Below, piece by piece: positions 1 to 11,214 of a stretch of 64,000 nucleotides of DNA. The DNA comes from Fragilariopsis cylindrus CCMP1102. Lineage: Eukaryota; Bacillariophyta; Bacillariophyceae; Bacillariales; Bacillariaceae. The notes beneath the pieces were generated by a model. It was not told the DNA's origin, did not search any database, and saw only the letters and a program-made list of their open reading frames with translations. The stretch lies in NCBI GenBank assembly GCA_900095095.1, contig FMBT01000289.1, positions 744,001-808,000 of the forward strand. The letters are read 5' to 3'. Every line of letters begins with the position of its first letter. Within the stretch, counting starts at the first letter, position 1. The translations under genes were made by a program, and so were the position numbers.

Positions 1-134
1 TGGAGCAGTAAGGAATGGAGAGGGACACATTAAAAACAGCAATAATATGATATAGTAGAAAATTGATTTAACTCGTGAGAAAAATAAGATGAACGATAAC
101 ATGGGACAGCATCCCCACTCAGCTAATCACGTAG

Positions 135-3112
135 CTACTCACCTGTCATTCCAAGATAGTTATCAAAAAGCTCTTCGCCGAGTTCGATATCTCTACGAGG
201 AGTCGCACTAGAGTAAAATCGGACCTGCCTTTCCTTAGCAGGGTTATATATAAATTGTTTCCCCAAATGGGGGTCTGTCACTTCATCCGGTACCGACATA
301 GGATCAGCAGAGGCTTCCGTAACATTCAAGTCGTAACCTACATTACTTGCTCCGACACATCCATGGTTTATAAAGCACTGGAGCGTACTATCAACAAAAA
401 CTTCAGTTTCTCCCTGCAAATAGAAGGAGCGAGATGGGGTTTTGTTAGTTTTGGCTTTTGCAACAGAAATTAACAAAAAAAGAAGAGGAAGCAAGAATCG
501 TCGACTTACATGTCGAGAAAAATAATGACCATATACATTAGTATAGGTCTCAAGTGTTTTGCCATAGAAGTTAGAGTAAACCAAAGATATTTTGCTCAAT
601 TCAGTTGAAATATCGTACGCATACGGGCTTACGTAAATGGGAGGAATGAGCTTTTCGAGGCCAATGTAGCTATTTTGTGGAATATGTCTCTTCGCAAAAA
701 CGCCACGACCGACATTCTCGCCCAAGGAGCTTGTTTTCACTTCTAACGAACTCATAGGAATATCATACCGCTCAGGGTCAAACCCTTGTCCACTCTTACA
801 ATCCTTCACGTCAGGACGGAGACGACAAAACGCAACTTCGCTTCCTTTAGAAGGATATCTAAAATATTTCATAGTCGCACCGTCAAAGTGTTGAAACGGT
901 GATCCGCCAGATTTTAACATCATCCCCCGTTGATGCATCTTAAGATCAATCATAGGACTGTTTGCAAACCAATCTACATTGTTGTCAAAACTTTTAAATG
1001 CAGCAATAAACTGCCATGCTGCATCAAATCCACTGTGACTTTCTTCATAGTCTCGAACTGTCGAAAAACCAAGCGATTCTAATGTTTCAATGAACTTTAT
1101 TCTATTCCTGTCTATAGAGAACTCCCCCGATGGACTTGTAATAGAGTTGGCCTCTCCGACCTGGGATATCAATATCCCGTGCTCTGTAAGTGCGTTTGGT
1201 AGCGAACGAAGAAAAGGCCCACCATCATAAAGCGTATCGACAAATTGTTTCTGAATCTGGGGATCGCTGCAAAATTGGAAAGAAAAAATAATAGTCGTCC
1301 GTGAGAAATAAGATTTAAATTCATCACTGAAAATATAACGGGGAACACTTACAGTGCATCCATAATGATGACATCGAAGGGTTCTTCGTTAATTATACTA
1401 TCATTGGAAGAAAATCGATCGATGAACCATTTGAATGCGTCGAGATAATAAGTCTCTACTCGCGGATCATCAAAACAACTATCCGCGCTTTTAGAAAGTT
1501 TGCTACAATCGCTCCAAAAAGGTAGGTTTGTCTTGGAATATTCCACCATCTGCTCATCAATATCGATCATGATGACTTTTTCAACAGTATTGTGCTTGAG
1601 AACCTCTCTTAAAGTTGCACCTTCTCCTCCTCCAACAATGGCAACACGACGTGGATTATCGTGTGCGAACATAGCGGGATGTACCAGTGACTCATGATAT
1701 GCTGCGTCCCCTGATTTGCGAGATTGCAGTACGCCATCTAAAAAGACAATCCTATCCGGAGCAAATAATTCTGGATTCAAAGACTCGTACGAGCCATCAT
1801 TGAGAAGTGATCTCGTGTATAAATCAAGACTTTGTACACCAGGTTTCAAGACGTCATAAACGTCCATTCTTTGAAAGTCAGTAGTAACTGATACGATCTG
1901 ATTGGCAGAAAAAGAATGAGCGAGTGAGTCAATGAGTGAGGGTAAGGGCCGTCCAATGAATGATTTTAAACGATAAAAGGAAAAATTTGATCTGGTGAAT
2001 AGAGATGGCCCAAAATATGCAGAGCCAATTAATCAAACTCGTATCTACGTTCTTGGATTCATATCTTCATCCGCTGATCATACACACACACACACGCACG
2101 CAAAAACATAAATACAGAAATAAATACACAACACCTATTCACAAACACACACCTCTTTCTTATAGTCTGACATCTGACCAACAGGAAATCGTAGCATGTC
2201 AGCAATTTCCATAGCACTCGATTCGCCATGGTCGAATCCTCTGTACTTGTGGGCCCATACCATCTTTGGTTGGGCCGGTTTGTTTACATCAGTCGACTTT
2301 ATCTTGGTAGGAACAGCAAATAGCGTTTCGACCAATGGAACTATGGGGAAGAGTGAAGCGGATCCGCAGGTAAACAAATCGATTGTAATTACTCCTTCTG
2401 TAGGCCAAGTATGGAAGGAAACGTGTGATTCCAAGAGAACACCTGCACAGCTAACTCCCATGGGAACCATTTTGTGGCAGTGGTACGATAGAAGCGTTAG
2501 ACCACATTCATTGATCAAATCCAACATGGCGTTTGCAAGTCTCTCTTCCGAATTCAAAAACGCGGAATCGACGTTTTCGATATCGATCAGCAAGTGTTGA
2601 CCAGCAGGCAGATATTCTTCTTCTTCCGCATCGTCTTCGTTATCGTCAGAGCTTTCGTTATTATTTATATTACCATTCGTGTTGGTGGACGTTGATGATG
2701 GTGTTGATGATCTACATTCCCCACGTTCCGAAATATCAACGTCGCAATTCTTCTCATCAGTGACACCAACTTTGAGTTGCTCTCCGATTTCTGTTACCAT
2801 CCATCGTGAATACGTCGTAGTAGATTTAGCCGTGTCAAAATTCTTAGACGTATACGTCGTTATCGGTGGAGTTTTGCCTATCTGAAGGACAGGATCTGGG
2901 AGATTAAAATATTCTTCCTTCGCCACACCGACAATTTTCAATTCCTCGCGGTAATCTTTTAAGAATTCATCATTTGGGTTGACAATTAGAAATATTCTTG
3001 AGATATGACCAACAGAAAATGCCACTAAACACGAAGCACAGAAACTCAAGAGGATAAACCGTTGTGATACACGAACAACAAACGCATTCTCGTCATTGAC
3101 AGAACGCCCCAT
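135..3112 (-). CDS. Membrane-anchored AdoMet decarboxylase / aminopropyltransferase / SET-domain fusion
   Basis: Spliced model of 844 aa: exons 3112-2149, 1887-1353, 1266-510 and 413-135, all GT-AG. Residues 19-37 form a membrane anchor and an acidic linker follows. Residues 168-315 are a bacterial-type (SpeD) AdoMet decarboxylase: pyruvoyl Ser229 in ESHVSFHTWP, with His234 and Cys249 at the +5 and +20 spacing known from Thermotoga SpeD. Residues 329-560 are a spermidine-synthase-like aminopropyltransferase with YHE, GGGEG (407-411), MIDID and the catalytic DALD (498-501). From about 660 a SET domain carries GRGVFA (686-691), NHGC (768-771) and GEELFDNYL. Inferred role: make decarboxylated AdoMet, transfer aminopropyl groups and methylate a lysine or polyamine, probably in the secretory or silica-forming pathway. 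The stop at 135 overlaps a good splice donor, so the gene may run off the left edge. Domain calls are firm; substrate and compartment are inference. Confidence 0.88.
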
Positions 3113-3358
3113 CTTCGTATTCAGTATATCTGCGACTACTAGAGTATATTTACGACTACGAATATGAAAACGAAAGTGCGTTCAAATTCAGAAGTGAGAG
3201 AATCGAGTCTCTTTGATGTTTTGGGTTGCTTCGACAAGTATCTTCTAGTTGTACCCGTTTTTAATTTTTGTGTTCAAGGTTTAAAATTGGACTTGTAATG
3301 GTTCAAGTACTGCCTGCGCACGGGGGCCGTAAGGAATTTTCACACGATAGTTAACTTC

Positions 3359-3413
3359 CTCCGTGCACCGGCGGGGATAAGCGCGTAAAATTAACACGCG
3401 CAAAAGCACGGAG
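3359..3413. repeat. Nested palindrome upstream of the fusion gene
   Basis: CTCCGTGC at 3359-3366 pairs with GCACGGAG at 3406-3413. Inside it, GCGCGT at 3381-3386 pairs with ACGCGC at 3396-3401. The element lies about 250 bp upstream of the start codon at 3112 and is GC-rich in an AT-rich setting. It could be a cruciform or regulatory site; its function is unknown. Confidence 0.6.
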
Positions 3414-4432
3414 AGTGATTCAAAATTATTATTTATTTATGTATTATTTTAAATTACGTCCTGGTGGATTTGACCATGGTGGCTCCATTTTAGACCACCA
3501 ATTAATGAACAGAAACGAAACCATATTCATTTGAACAAGCACCTCAAGTACTACTTTTGCTCTCCTTTTCTGGTTCAAAGTCCTCTTTTTGAAGCCAAAC
3601 TATCATTTCTTACTAAACTGGGACTGTTGGAAGCAGATCGGTTGAAAATTTCATCAAATTGACTGTATAGGATCTTTTACTGCTCTAATCAAAGATGCAT
3701 CTGATGTACTCTCTTCTATATTAATAGCACAAGATATGACACGAATCAGGAGCTTTTAACTCCATTTCTTGACCAAGGACAAATCAATAATATGTGAAGA
3801 TTTTTTTGCTTCTTTTCAAGACTGGAACAACAACAAGAACAACAAGAACAGAACAACAACAGCACCATGATTCATCGAGCACCATCCAAGCCTCCTCCTC
3901 CTCCACTCTGTAGGGATATCTTCTCCACGGGAGCATGCATTAGAGTTGATCCATCCTTTACAAGTCAGATAGGCATAGGATTTGTTACTGCAGTTCATAC
4001 AGAAGAAATTACTTGAAGTGGTTGCTGTTGTATTATTGAATTTGGCGAAGGAGCAGCAACAGCAGTAGTAACACCATCACCATCAACAGTCAGGTCTCAA
4101 AGAATAAAAATGGAAGAGACTGACCAAAGAATATGTATGATACACTTGCTGCTTCAAGATTATGGCTACCATCTGCAGGACCGCATCCGCTCCTGAAGAA
4201 GTTAAAGGAAGGGAAGAAGAATACGCCTAGGGTATATAGGGAATCAATGACCACCCCTAATTGTATTGAACTTAAAGTTAGTAATAGAAATTAAAGATAT
4301 CCCTTGATATTACAAGCAAATTGATTTGCAGCAATGGTAGGCCTCTTCAGTTGTCTAGGACTATCTGTCCCAGCAGCACACTTTGTTGTGAACAATCAAT
4401 CCATCAATGAATTGATGATCTTATAGAGATGA
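3414..4432. other. Gene-free stretch
   Basis: I see no convincing coding sequence here. A 60-codon open frame near 3816-3998 (minus) has low-complexity CAA/GAA-type composition and no recognisable domain. The stretch continues into retroelement-like debris at 4433. Confidence 0.5.
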
Positions 4433-4651
4433 TCTGATGATGAGATCCAATCCTTGTGTCGTATCTGCTACAAACCAGGTGGACAGATCATAAATCCTGA
4501 CCATGCAGTGGATCCTAATGAACCGGCTAATATTAAGAATCCAGGGATCTCTGTTGCTGCTTTGCATCAAGAGAATAATAAACTAGCAGCTTTCTACCTT
4601 CGTCTTATGGTGAATGTATCTAGAGTTTGCAATTTTGCCGATGTGACTTAA
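4433..4651 (+). pseudogene. Decayed retroelement-like (possible Copia gag) fragment
   Basis: An open frame reads through CRICYKPGG, then NPGISVAALHQENNKLAAF, then a helix ending NFADVT. It is bounded by stops in frame on both sides. Beyond the TAA the same frame resumes with protein-like sequence (VNVETACNYKVGIEAHE) before another stop, so the ORF looks broken. The pattern PGG, then NPG, then ENNxKLAxFxLR resembles, from memory only, an N-terminal region often seen in diatom Copia-type retroelement proteins. No reverse transcriptase, integrase or LTRs are visible. It could instead be a remnant of a diatom-specific host family. Confidence 0.35.
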
Positions 4652-4673
4652 GTCAACGTTGAGACCGCTTGTA

Positions 4674-4731
4674 ACTACAAAGTAGGGATCGAAGCACATG
4701 AGACTACAAAGTAGAGATCGAAGCTCATGGG
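4674..4731. repeat. Two-copy 29-bp tandem repeat
   Basis: Units at 4674-4702 and 4703-4731 both begin ACTACAAAGTAG and continue with GATCGAAGC. They differ at only a few positions. They follow the decayed ORF at 4433-4651 directly. Confidence 0.75.
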
Positions 4732-4811
4732 AATTTAAAACTCACTGATGCACCAACTCTAAAACCACAAAAGGTACTTGAATTCCTTACGGAACTATGT
4801 GAATCTTATGT

Positions 4812-5189
4812 CTATAAATTAAACTCATAAAAACAATTTTCAATGCGATCATTATTTTGTAAGGAGCAAACAAGCTCTGCATTGCATGATGCCTTCAAGT
4901 CATCAAATGGTAGTGGACTCTTGATTATTGTACTACCTTTTATCATGTATTGATCTCCACCCATGCTTATGATGCTGGAATCTGAAACTGGTTCACAAAA
5001 TATCATGCATTCTAAATCAAAATTGCTCTTCAGTAGATTTTTTTTCACACGTATCGTATGTCCTTCGTCAGTCTCGAAAAAAATATGTGCGTAAAAAAAG
5101 CTTGACGGTGGCATCGCTTCAAAATAACGATTAGGACCTACTACAAGCTTGAAGCTAGTACTGTATTGCACAATAGCAACAACAATCAA
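4812..5189 (-). CDS. Hypothetical 125-aa protein
   Basis: Single-exon frame starting at 5189 and divergent from the STRAP-like gene, whose ATG is 90 bp away. The sequence looks protein-like rather than random: an N-terminal hydrophobic stretch (MIVVAIVQY), then mixed segments such as FFETDEGHTIRVKK and MGGDQYMIKG, and a C-terminus with several cysteines. I recognise no domain. It may be a small gene, an exon of a longer unrecognised gene, or a gene fragment in the debris-rich 3.4-5.2 kb region. Confidence 0.35.
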   Translation of the reverse strand: MIVVAIVQYSTSFKLVVGPNRYFEAMPPSSFFYAHIFFETDEGHTIRVKKNLLKSNFDLECMIFCEPVSDSSIISMGGDQYMIKGSTIIKSPLPFDDLKASCNAELVCSLQNNDRIENCFYEFNL

Positions 5190-5279
5190 TAGAACAATAG
5201 AACATCATCAACGATCCGATAGAAGGGTTAATTGCAAGCTCAGTATTCTCATATCAACCTTCTTTTTATCTACATTAAT

Positions 5280-6402
5280 ATGGCAGCTGTCGTATCCGCC
5301 GCGAAGCAGATTCCTATCGTGTGCCCCGGGTAAGTAAGGTTAGATTTCAACTACAAGTACACAAAATACAAAGTACACACACAACTTGTACTGACAAACT
5401 CTGTTTATTTTTATTTACTTATACTACTTCATACAATGATTCAGTCATACACGACCTCTTGCCGAACTCCAGTACGTTTTAATAAAAGACAATGATAATA
5501 ATACAGAGGAAACATTCTTGTTAAGTGCCTGTCACGATAAGGTGCCAATGCTTCGCGACGCGTTAACTGGTAATTGGATTGGATCATGGATAGGTCATAA
5601 AGGTGCCGTATGGTCTTGTCAGATGGACCCAACTGGATCTTTAGCTGCAACAGCGAGTGGTGATTATTCGGCTCGTGTATGGGATGCAATCACAGGACAA
5701 AGTTTAATTGAGTTGCCCCACAAGCATATTGTAAAAACTGTAACTTTCTCCCCCAACTCGCAACGATTGGCTACGGGTGGGAAAGAAGGAACGTTGCGAA
5801 TATATGAATTGTCAGATATCCTACTGAGCAAACAGAACAGCAACAATAACAATAACAACAAAAAGGCGGATGCTTCTATTGCTCCGGCCTTATTAGAAAT
5901 TACCCAAGAATCGCCCATTACAAAAATTATTTGGGTAACCGATGAGCTCTTGTTATGTTCGTGTATGAATGGTAAGATATATTTGTGGAATACCAACGAC
6001 AACGAACCATCCCTTGTACATACATTTGATACAAAAGAAGGTGCAGAAATTAGAGATATGGAAGTTCGTTCTATCACTGGGTCTCAGTCTTTGATTTTAT
6101 CAGTCGCGGCGGGAACTAAGGTGTATTTCTTTGATGTCAACAAACCATACGAACTACTCAAAGAATATAAGATGCCCATTCACTTTAAGGATGAAGGTGG
6201 ATGTACTCTTCATCCAAGCGGTAAGAAGTTTGTTGCTGGTGGTAGTGACTTATGGGTGAGAGTCTTTGATTTTGAGACTGGTGAACAATTGGAATGTCAT
6301 AAAGGGCATCATGGACCAATTCGATGTGTACGATTTTCACCTGATGGACAAACGTATGCTTCTGGGTCGGAAGATGGTACCATTCGATTGTGGAAGGCAT
6401 AG
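5280..6402 (+). CDS. STRAP: STRAP/UNRIP-like WD40 protein
   Basis: Two exons, 5280-5329 and 5445-6402, joined in phase 2, give 335 aa; human STRAP is about 350. The splice restores CPGHTRPLAELQ at the usual N-terminus. Diagnostic segments follow the family order: SACHDKVPMLRDALTGNWIG, GHKGAVWSCQ, ARVWDAITGQ, HKHIVKTVTF, and a last repeat with GHHGPIRCVRFSPDG and ASGSEDGTIRLW. STRAP/UNRIP is a seven-blade propeller that works with the SMN complex in snRNP assembly and as a translation or signalling adaptor. Partner roles in this organism are inferred. An Asn-rich insert (about residues 110-125) lies in one blade loop. Confidence 0.9.
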
Positions 6403-7244
6403 ACATAGGGAGTTGAGTCAGACTGATTTCAAACTTTAGGCATTTTTTTCATGACTTTTAATATAGATATCATTTTACTACTAGAGTATTATTTGATCCA
6501 AACATGATCTTCCATTCCTTTTTTGATCTGGTCTATATTTAATATAATGTATCTCTCCACACAAGAATTTCTCTCATTTTTTACAGCACTGCTCCATTGT
6601 CTCATTTTGATTTGACTCTTGTTCTTGTTTTTGTCTCACTTATTTATTTTGCTCTATTGGATGTATCAAATTGACTGCCAACACAGCTCTTTTTATTCTA
6701 AGATTTTTCCTTGTTGCACTGATTGGTCACTATATTATATATATGAAATGATGATGTTTCTACCTAACTATTACAACCACAAACTGAACAGGTGAGAGGG
6801 AACGCTTGAAAAACATTAAACAATAAACTTTATTTACAATAGCTGTTGTATTCATAGTAATTTGTCTGATAGATTTCTTAACTTTTACAACAACATACTA
6901 CATGTATGTATATCATTTATGATTGTAACAGAAGATCCGATGTCTGTGCGCGGTCAGGTAGTGCGCTACAACTACTAGTAAAAGTTGCATAGTGCTTACT
7001 GTACATAATCGAATAACGTTCACGCAAAGTAACTGACAAGATAAACATTAACCGATTTGAGATTAACCCCATACCGTATTGTCATATTATCATCTGATTG
7101 AAATACTTCGACGTTGGTAAAGTCAACTGCACTTCGTTCATCCAACATTATCAGTAGAACATCGTACTACTTGTTGGTCTTGCTCCATTTCGGTAGAGTT
7201 GCAACCTTTATTCGTCCTTAATTTCTGTATCACTACTCAACATT
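6403..7244. other. Intergenic AT-rich region
   Basis: Holds the 3' flank of the STRAP-like gene and the promoter of SPT5, which is on the same strand. It is AT-rich with pyrimidine tracts. I see no ORF with protein-like composition and no clear repeat. Confidence 0.5.
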
Positions 7245-10200
7245 ATGTCGTAAGTTATTTTGACCCAAATGTTGAACAAAATAATGAAAAGAAAAGAAAA
7301 GATAATCACCATTTCTTTTTTAAAGATCTCGCAACTAACACACGAACTTGTATTTTGTTGTGCCTTATCCCTCCCCATTTTTTACAATATACTTCATTCA
7401 GTGGCAAAAAGTTTTTCCGTATGGGCAAACAGCTTTATCGTCCACCTGAAAATGATGATGAAGACGACGACGACGATGACAGCGAAGACGAATCATCTGA
7501 CGAAGAGGAGGAAGAGGATAAAAAGGTTACCACTTCAAATAATAAGAGCAACGCCAATTTGAGCAGTTCAGATGACGACGACGACGATGACGACGACGAT
7601 GACGATGACGACGACGAAGAGGAGGAGGAAACAAAGAAACGAAAACGACCATCTGTTAAGGGGGGCAGCAAACGGACTAAGGTAGCTTCATTTATTGATG
7701 AGGAAGCGGAAGACGATGACGACGATGAAGAGGACGAAGTGAGTATTACGTTGTTTGGTGAATGCTTTGTTTTTATACTTCATACGATGTGATGTTATGT
7801 GACCTTTGTCGTAAAGAAAGACTTTTGTTCTGTTCCTAATTCAATATTTCAACAATCAATATTTGTTGCATGATATACAATTCGATTCAATTCGATTCAA
7901 TGCACTATGGAATCTTATTTTTTTAATTTAGGCTTACGGTACTCACAACGACCCGGACGATGTTGTGCGAAAGCATTACACCGAAGAGGATATTAGAAAG
8001 GAACAGATGGACGATGATGCCCAAGAAATGATGAAATTACAAGATCGTCGACGTGCCCAGGCTGGTGGCGGTAATACACGATCGGTCCAAGATTTGGCGC
8101 AGCAAATTGAAGACAGGCATCGGATGTCTAACACGACGGTAAGTCGACGTGCACTAGATCAGCATAATCATCAACGTCGTGACACACACACAACCGATAC
8201 CGGTGGTGGTGGTTCATCACCAGGACCAGCGAGTGCCAACAACGTAGCTAGACAGCGCCATCAAGAAGATGACCGACCCGGTGGGCCCGAGGCGACGAAT
8301 GCAGTTTCGCAACAATCGTTGGTTCCGTCCGTTTCGGATCCAAGTCTTTGGATGATATCGTGTATGACGGGAAAAGAACAGGAAATGGTGATGCAAATTA
8401 TGAACAAATGCGTGGCATATGCCAGACAAGGTAGACCCTTGGGGATTTGTGGAGCAATTGCGGCACAGTCTAAGGGAAGGATTTATATTGAAAGTTACAG
8501 CGAACCCGCAGTCGTAGAAGCTATCACCGGAGTTCGAGGAATGTTGCAATATACGATGAGGCTGATCCCCATCGGAGATATGACAACTGTTATGACTGTT
8601 GTCCCTAAGAAAAAACCAGGTAAGTGGAACGAAAGAAAGAAATACCGTGTGTTAGTATTATTTATCAGCAATAGCAATAGGATGCAAGTTTTTGCTGTTG
8701 TTGCCGTCTACGTCGACTTGATCCTGTCGCGATGATAGTGATGGTAATGATAATCGATACAATATGACTCATGCATGATTGCGTCTGCTACGGAATAAAT
8801 ATTTTTATATGTATAGTGAAAAAGAATGAATGGGTCCGAATGACGAGAGGTCATTACAAGGGCGACTTGGCTTTAGTCATTGCCGTCCGTGAATCTGGTC
8901 TTAAATGTATCGTACAGTGCGTCCCTCGTCTTGATCTTGCCGCACTGAGTCTTCCACCAGATGAAGCACGTATCCGTCGAAAAACAGTTCGGCCACCCCA
9001 AAAATTCTTTAGCGAACAAGAATTAGCAGCTTTGGGATATGCCGATAGGAGGCACAGACAGCGGTTTCCAGGAATGGATATCTATTGTGACTCATTTGAA
9101 AATAATTACTATCATGATGGATATATGTTAAAGGAAGTAACTGTGGGATCCATGGTAAAACCGTGTACAGGTGAAAACCCTCCAAATCTAGACGAACTGC
9201 AACAATTTAGAAAACGCAACAAATCTGCTAACGACGATGGTAATGACGATAATGAAGGATCAAAAATGGCTGCTTCGCTCTTGGATGAGTTATCGGAACT
9301 TCAAGGCAAGACAAGCTTATCAAAATCAGCTTCTAATGGTGGCCTAATGATTAATGATAAAGTGGAAGTTGTGGAAGGGGATTTGGTTGGAATGAAAGGT
9401 AAAATTGTGAGTATGGATGCAACGACAATAAAAATCAAACCACTTGACGCATCTCTCAATATTGGTGGGACGGGAGAAATCGAGTTCTTGGCCAGTCAAG
9501 TCCGAAAACATATTGCCGTGGGTGCCCATGTAAAGGTCGTGGATGGAAGATATACCAACGAAACAGGAATTGTGGTTGCCGTGGAACAAATTGACGGAGA
9601 CAAGGATTTTACGGCTGTTGTATTAACGGACGTAACAAACAAGGAAATATCACTCAGAACATCCCAGCTTCGAGAGTCGTCAGAGCAGTATTCTGGTCAA
9701 GACAAACTCGCGGGATATGAATTGTATGATTTGGTCATGCTTAGTGGTGGGGGGTCAACGAATGAAGTTGGTATCATCGTTCGAGTAGGTCGAGAGGACT
9801 TCACAGTCATTAATAACCACGGTATTAGTAGGGATGTGAGGCCGGAGGAACTGAGAGGGAAACGAAATTCAACCTCTAATCGGGCTGTTGCACTTGATGT
9901 TCAAGGAAATCAGATCCGTTGCGGAGATCAAGTAAGTGTTGCGGAGGGTCCTCACAAGGGGAAGACTGCAACGATCAAGAGATTGAGTCGGGCCCAAATA
10001 TTTTTATATTCTCAAACCCGGTCTGAGAATGCAGGAATTTTTGTTGCTCGTAGTCGAAGTTGTGTATTGGCAGGTTCTCGATCGCAAAACCGAGGAGCAC
10101 AAGGAGGGGATGTATCTCCATTTGCAACTCCACAGTCACAATCACAACGAGGAGGAGGTCCAGGTGGACCGCGTGCTAAAGGGCAGGATTCCTTGATCAC

Positions 10201-11095
10201 AAAGACTGTTCGTATTCAATCAGGGCAATGGAAAGGTTATCTTGGATGTGTCTGCGATGCAACAGCAACTCATGTGCAGGTAGAGCTACACTCTCGATTG
10301 AAAAAGGTCATGGTCGTGCGAGAGCGTGTTGCTGTAGTTGGTGACAAATTTGGAGCAACAGAGGATGTTAATCAGAACGACTTACAAAATAATGGAGCAT
10401 CTACTTCATTTACATCTGCAACACCGATGCATGGAGGTGCAACTCCAATGCACGGTGGAGCTACTCCAATGCACGACTCCATGTCCGACGAAGTTTGGAG
10501 GCCTGGAGCTCTAGATGAGGAAACGGCAACACAGGAAGAAAGTACAAGTACCGAATGGGGTGCTGATACCTCGCAAACCTTTGGTGGCTCCCCCAATAAT
10601 GACGATTCTGGATGGGGTAGTTCTCAAGGTGGTGCTAGTAGTACGTGGGCACCCGCAACCGAAAAGCAGGAGCCTACAGACGATTCGAACTATGTCGCTC
10701 TTCCTCCTGCAGCAGCAGCATCCGTTGCTATCAAACGCGAGCAACCAAGTAGTACAATGGTCGCAGATGGCGAAGAGACAGCAGTTTGGTTCATGGACAG
10801 AGTTTGTGTTCAACTTAAGATCGACGATAGGCCTGCAGTCATCAAGGAGATCAATTCGGATAAGACCGCTCTGGTAGAATTAGAGGACCATACAACGAAG
10901 ACAGTTACTTTCAACTCAGTTTCACGAATTCAGCCAAAGGAAAAAGATATGGTTCTAGTCATAGGTGGAGCAGATGTCGGTGTTGAGGGTGAACTTGTGT
11001 GTATTGATGGATCGGATGCTATCCTTAAGGATTCAAATGAAGATTTCAAGATTGTCGACTTCGTACATTTAGCGAAGATTGCTGTCGACACTTAA
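7245..11095 (+). CDS. SPT5: Transcription elongation factor SPT5
   Basis: Four exons: 7245-7249, 7402-7738, 7932-8619 and 8817-11095, giving 1102 aa. The first coding exon is only ATGTC and splices to TGGC, reading MSGKKFFRMGKQLYRPP. If that intron is not used, the in-frame ATG at 7421 is the start. The acidic Asp/Glu tracts are typical of the SPT5 N-terminus. Next come an NGN domain (WMISCMTGKEQEMV through MTVVPKKKP), KOW1 beginning VRMTRGHYKGDLALV, several further KOW modules, and a short CTR with three ATPMHGG-type repeats near residues 875-895. SPT5 pairs with SPT4, binds RNA polymerase II, and controls pausing and processivity. The poly-Asp tract is encoded by a GAC/GAT microsatellite-like run near 7570-7620. 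Confidence 0.95.
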
Positions 11096-11214
11096 TGTGA
11101 TTTTATTTTTTAAATGGCGTCGCTAATAATATTAAATGTATATACTTCTCTATAATTAATATACTATTATAAACAATGAAAAGGCTTATAGACGATCTCT
11201 TCCTATTTCTTCAT

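Noticed and set aside
2060-2150. CA-rich stretch as a CRISPR-like or minisatellite array
   Set aside because: It is simple CA-type sequence inside intron 1 of the fusion gene, without regular spacers.
3300-3312. Possible tRNA B-box (GGTTCAAGTAC)
   Set aside because: It lacks the invariant C of GWTCRANNC and no A-box or acceptor stem is visible around it.
3816-3998. 60-codon minus-strand ORF in the first gene-free region
   Set aside because: Low-complexity composition (encoded by CAA/GAA runs) and no domain; expected by chance in AT-rich DNA.
7435-7671. Poly-Ser minus-strand ORF opposite SPT5
   Set aside because: It is the antisense of the GAC/GAA acidic tract of SPT5, so the poly-Ser is an artefact of codon composition.
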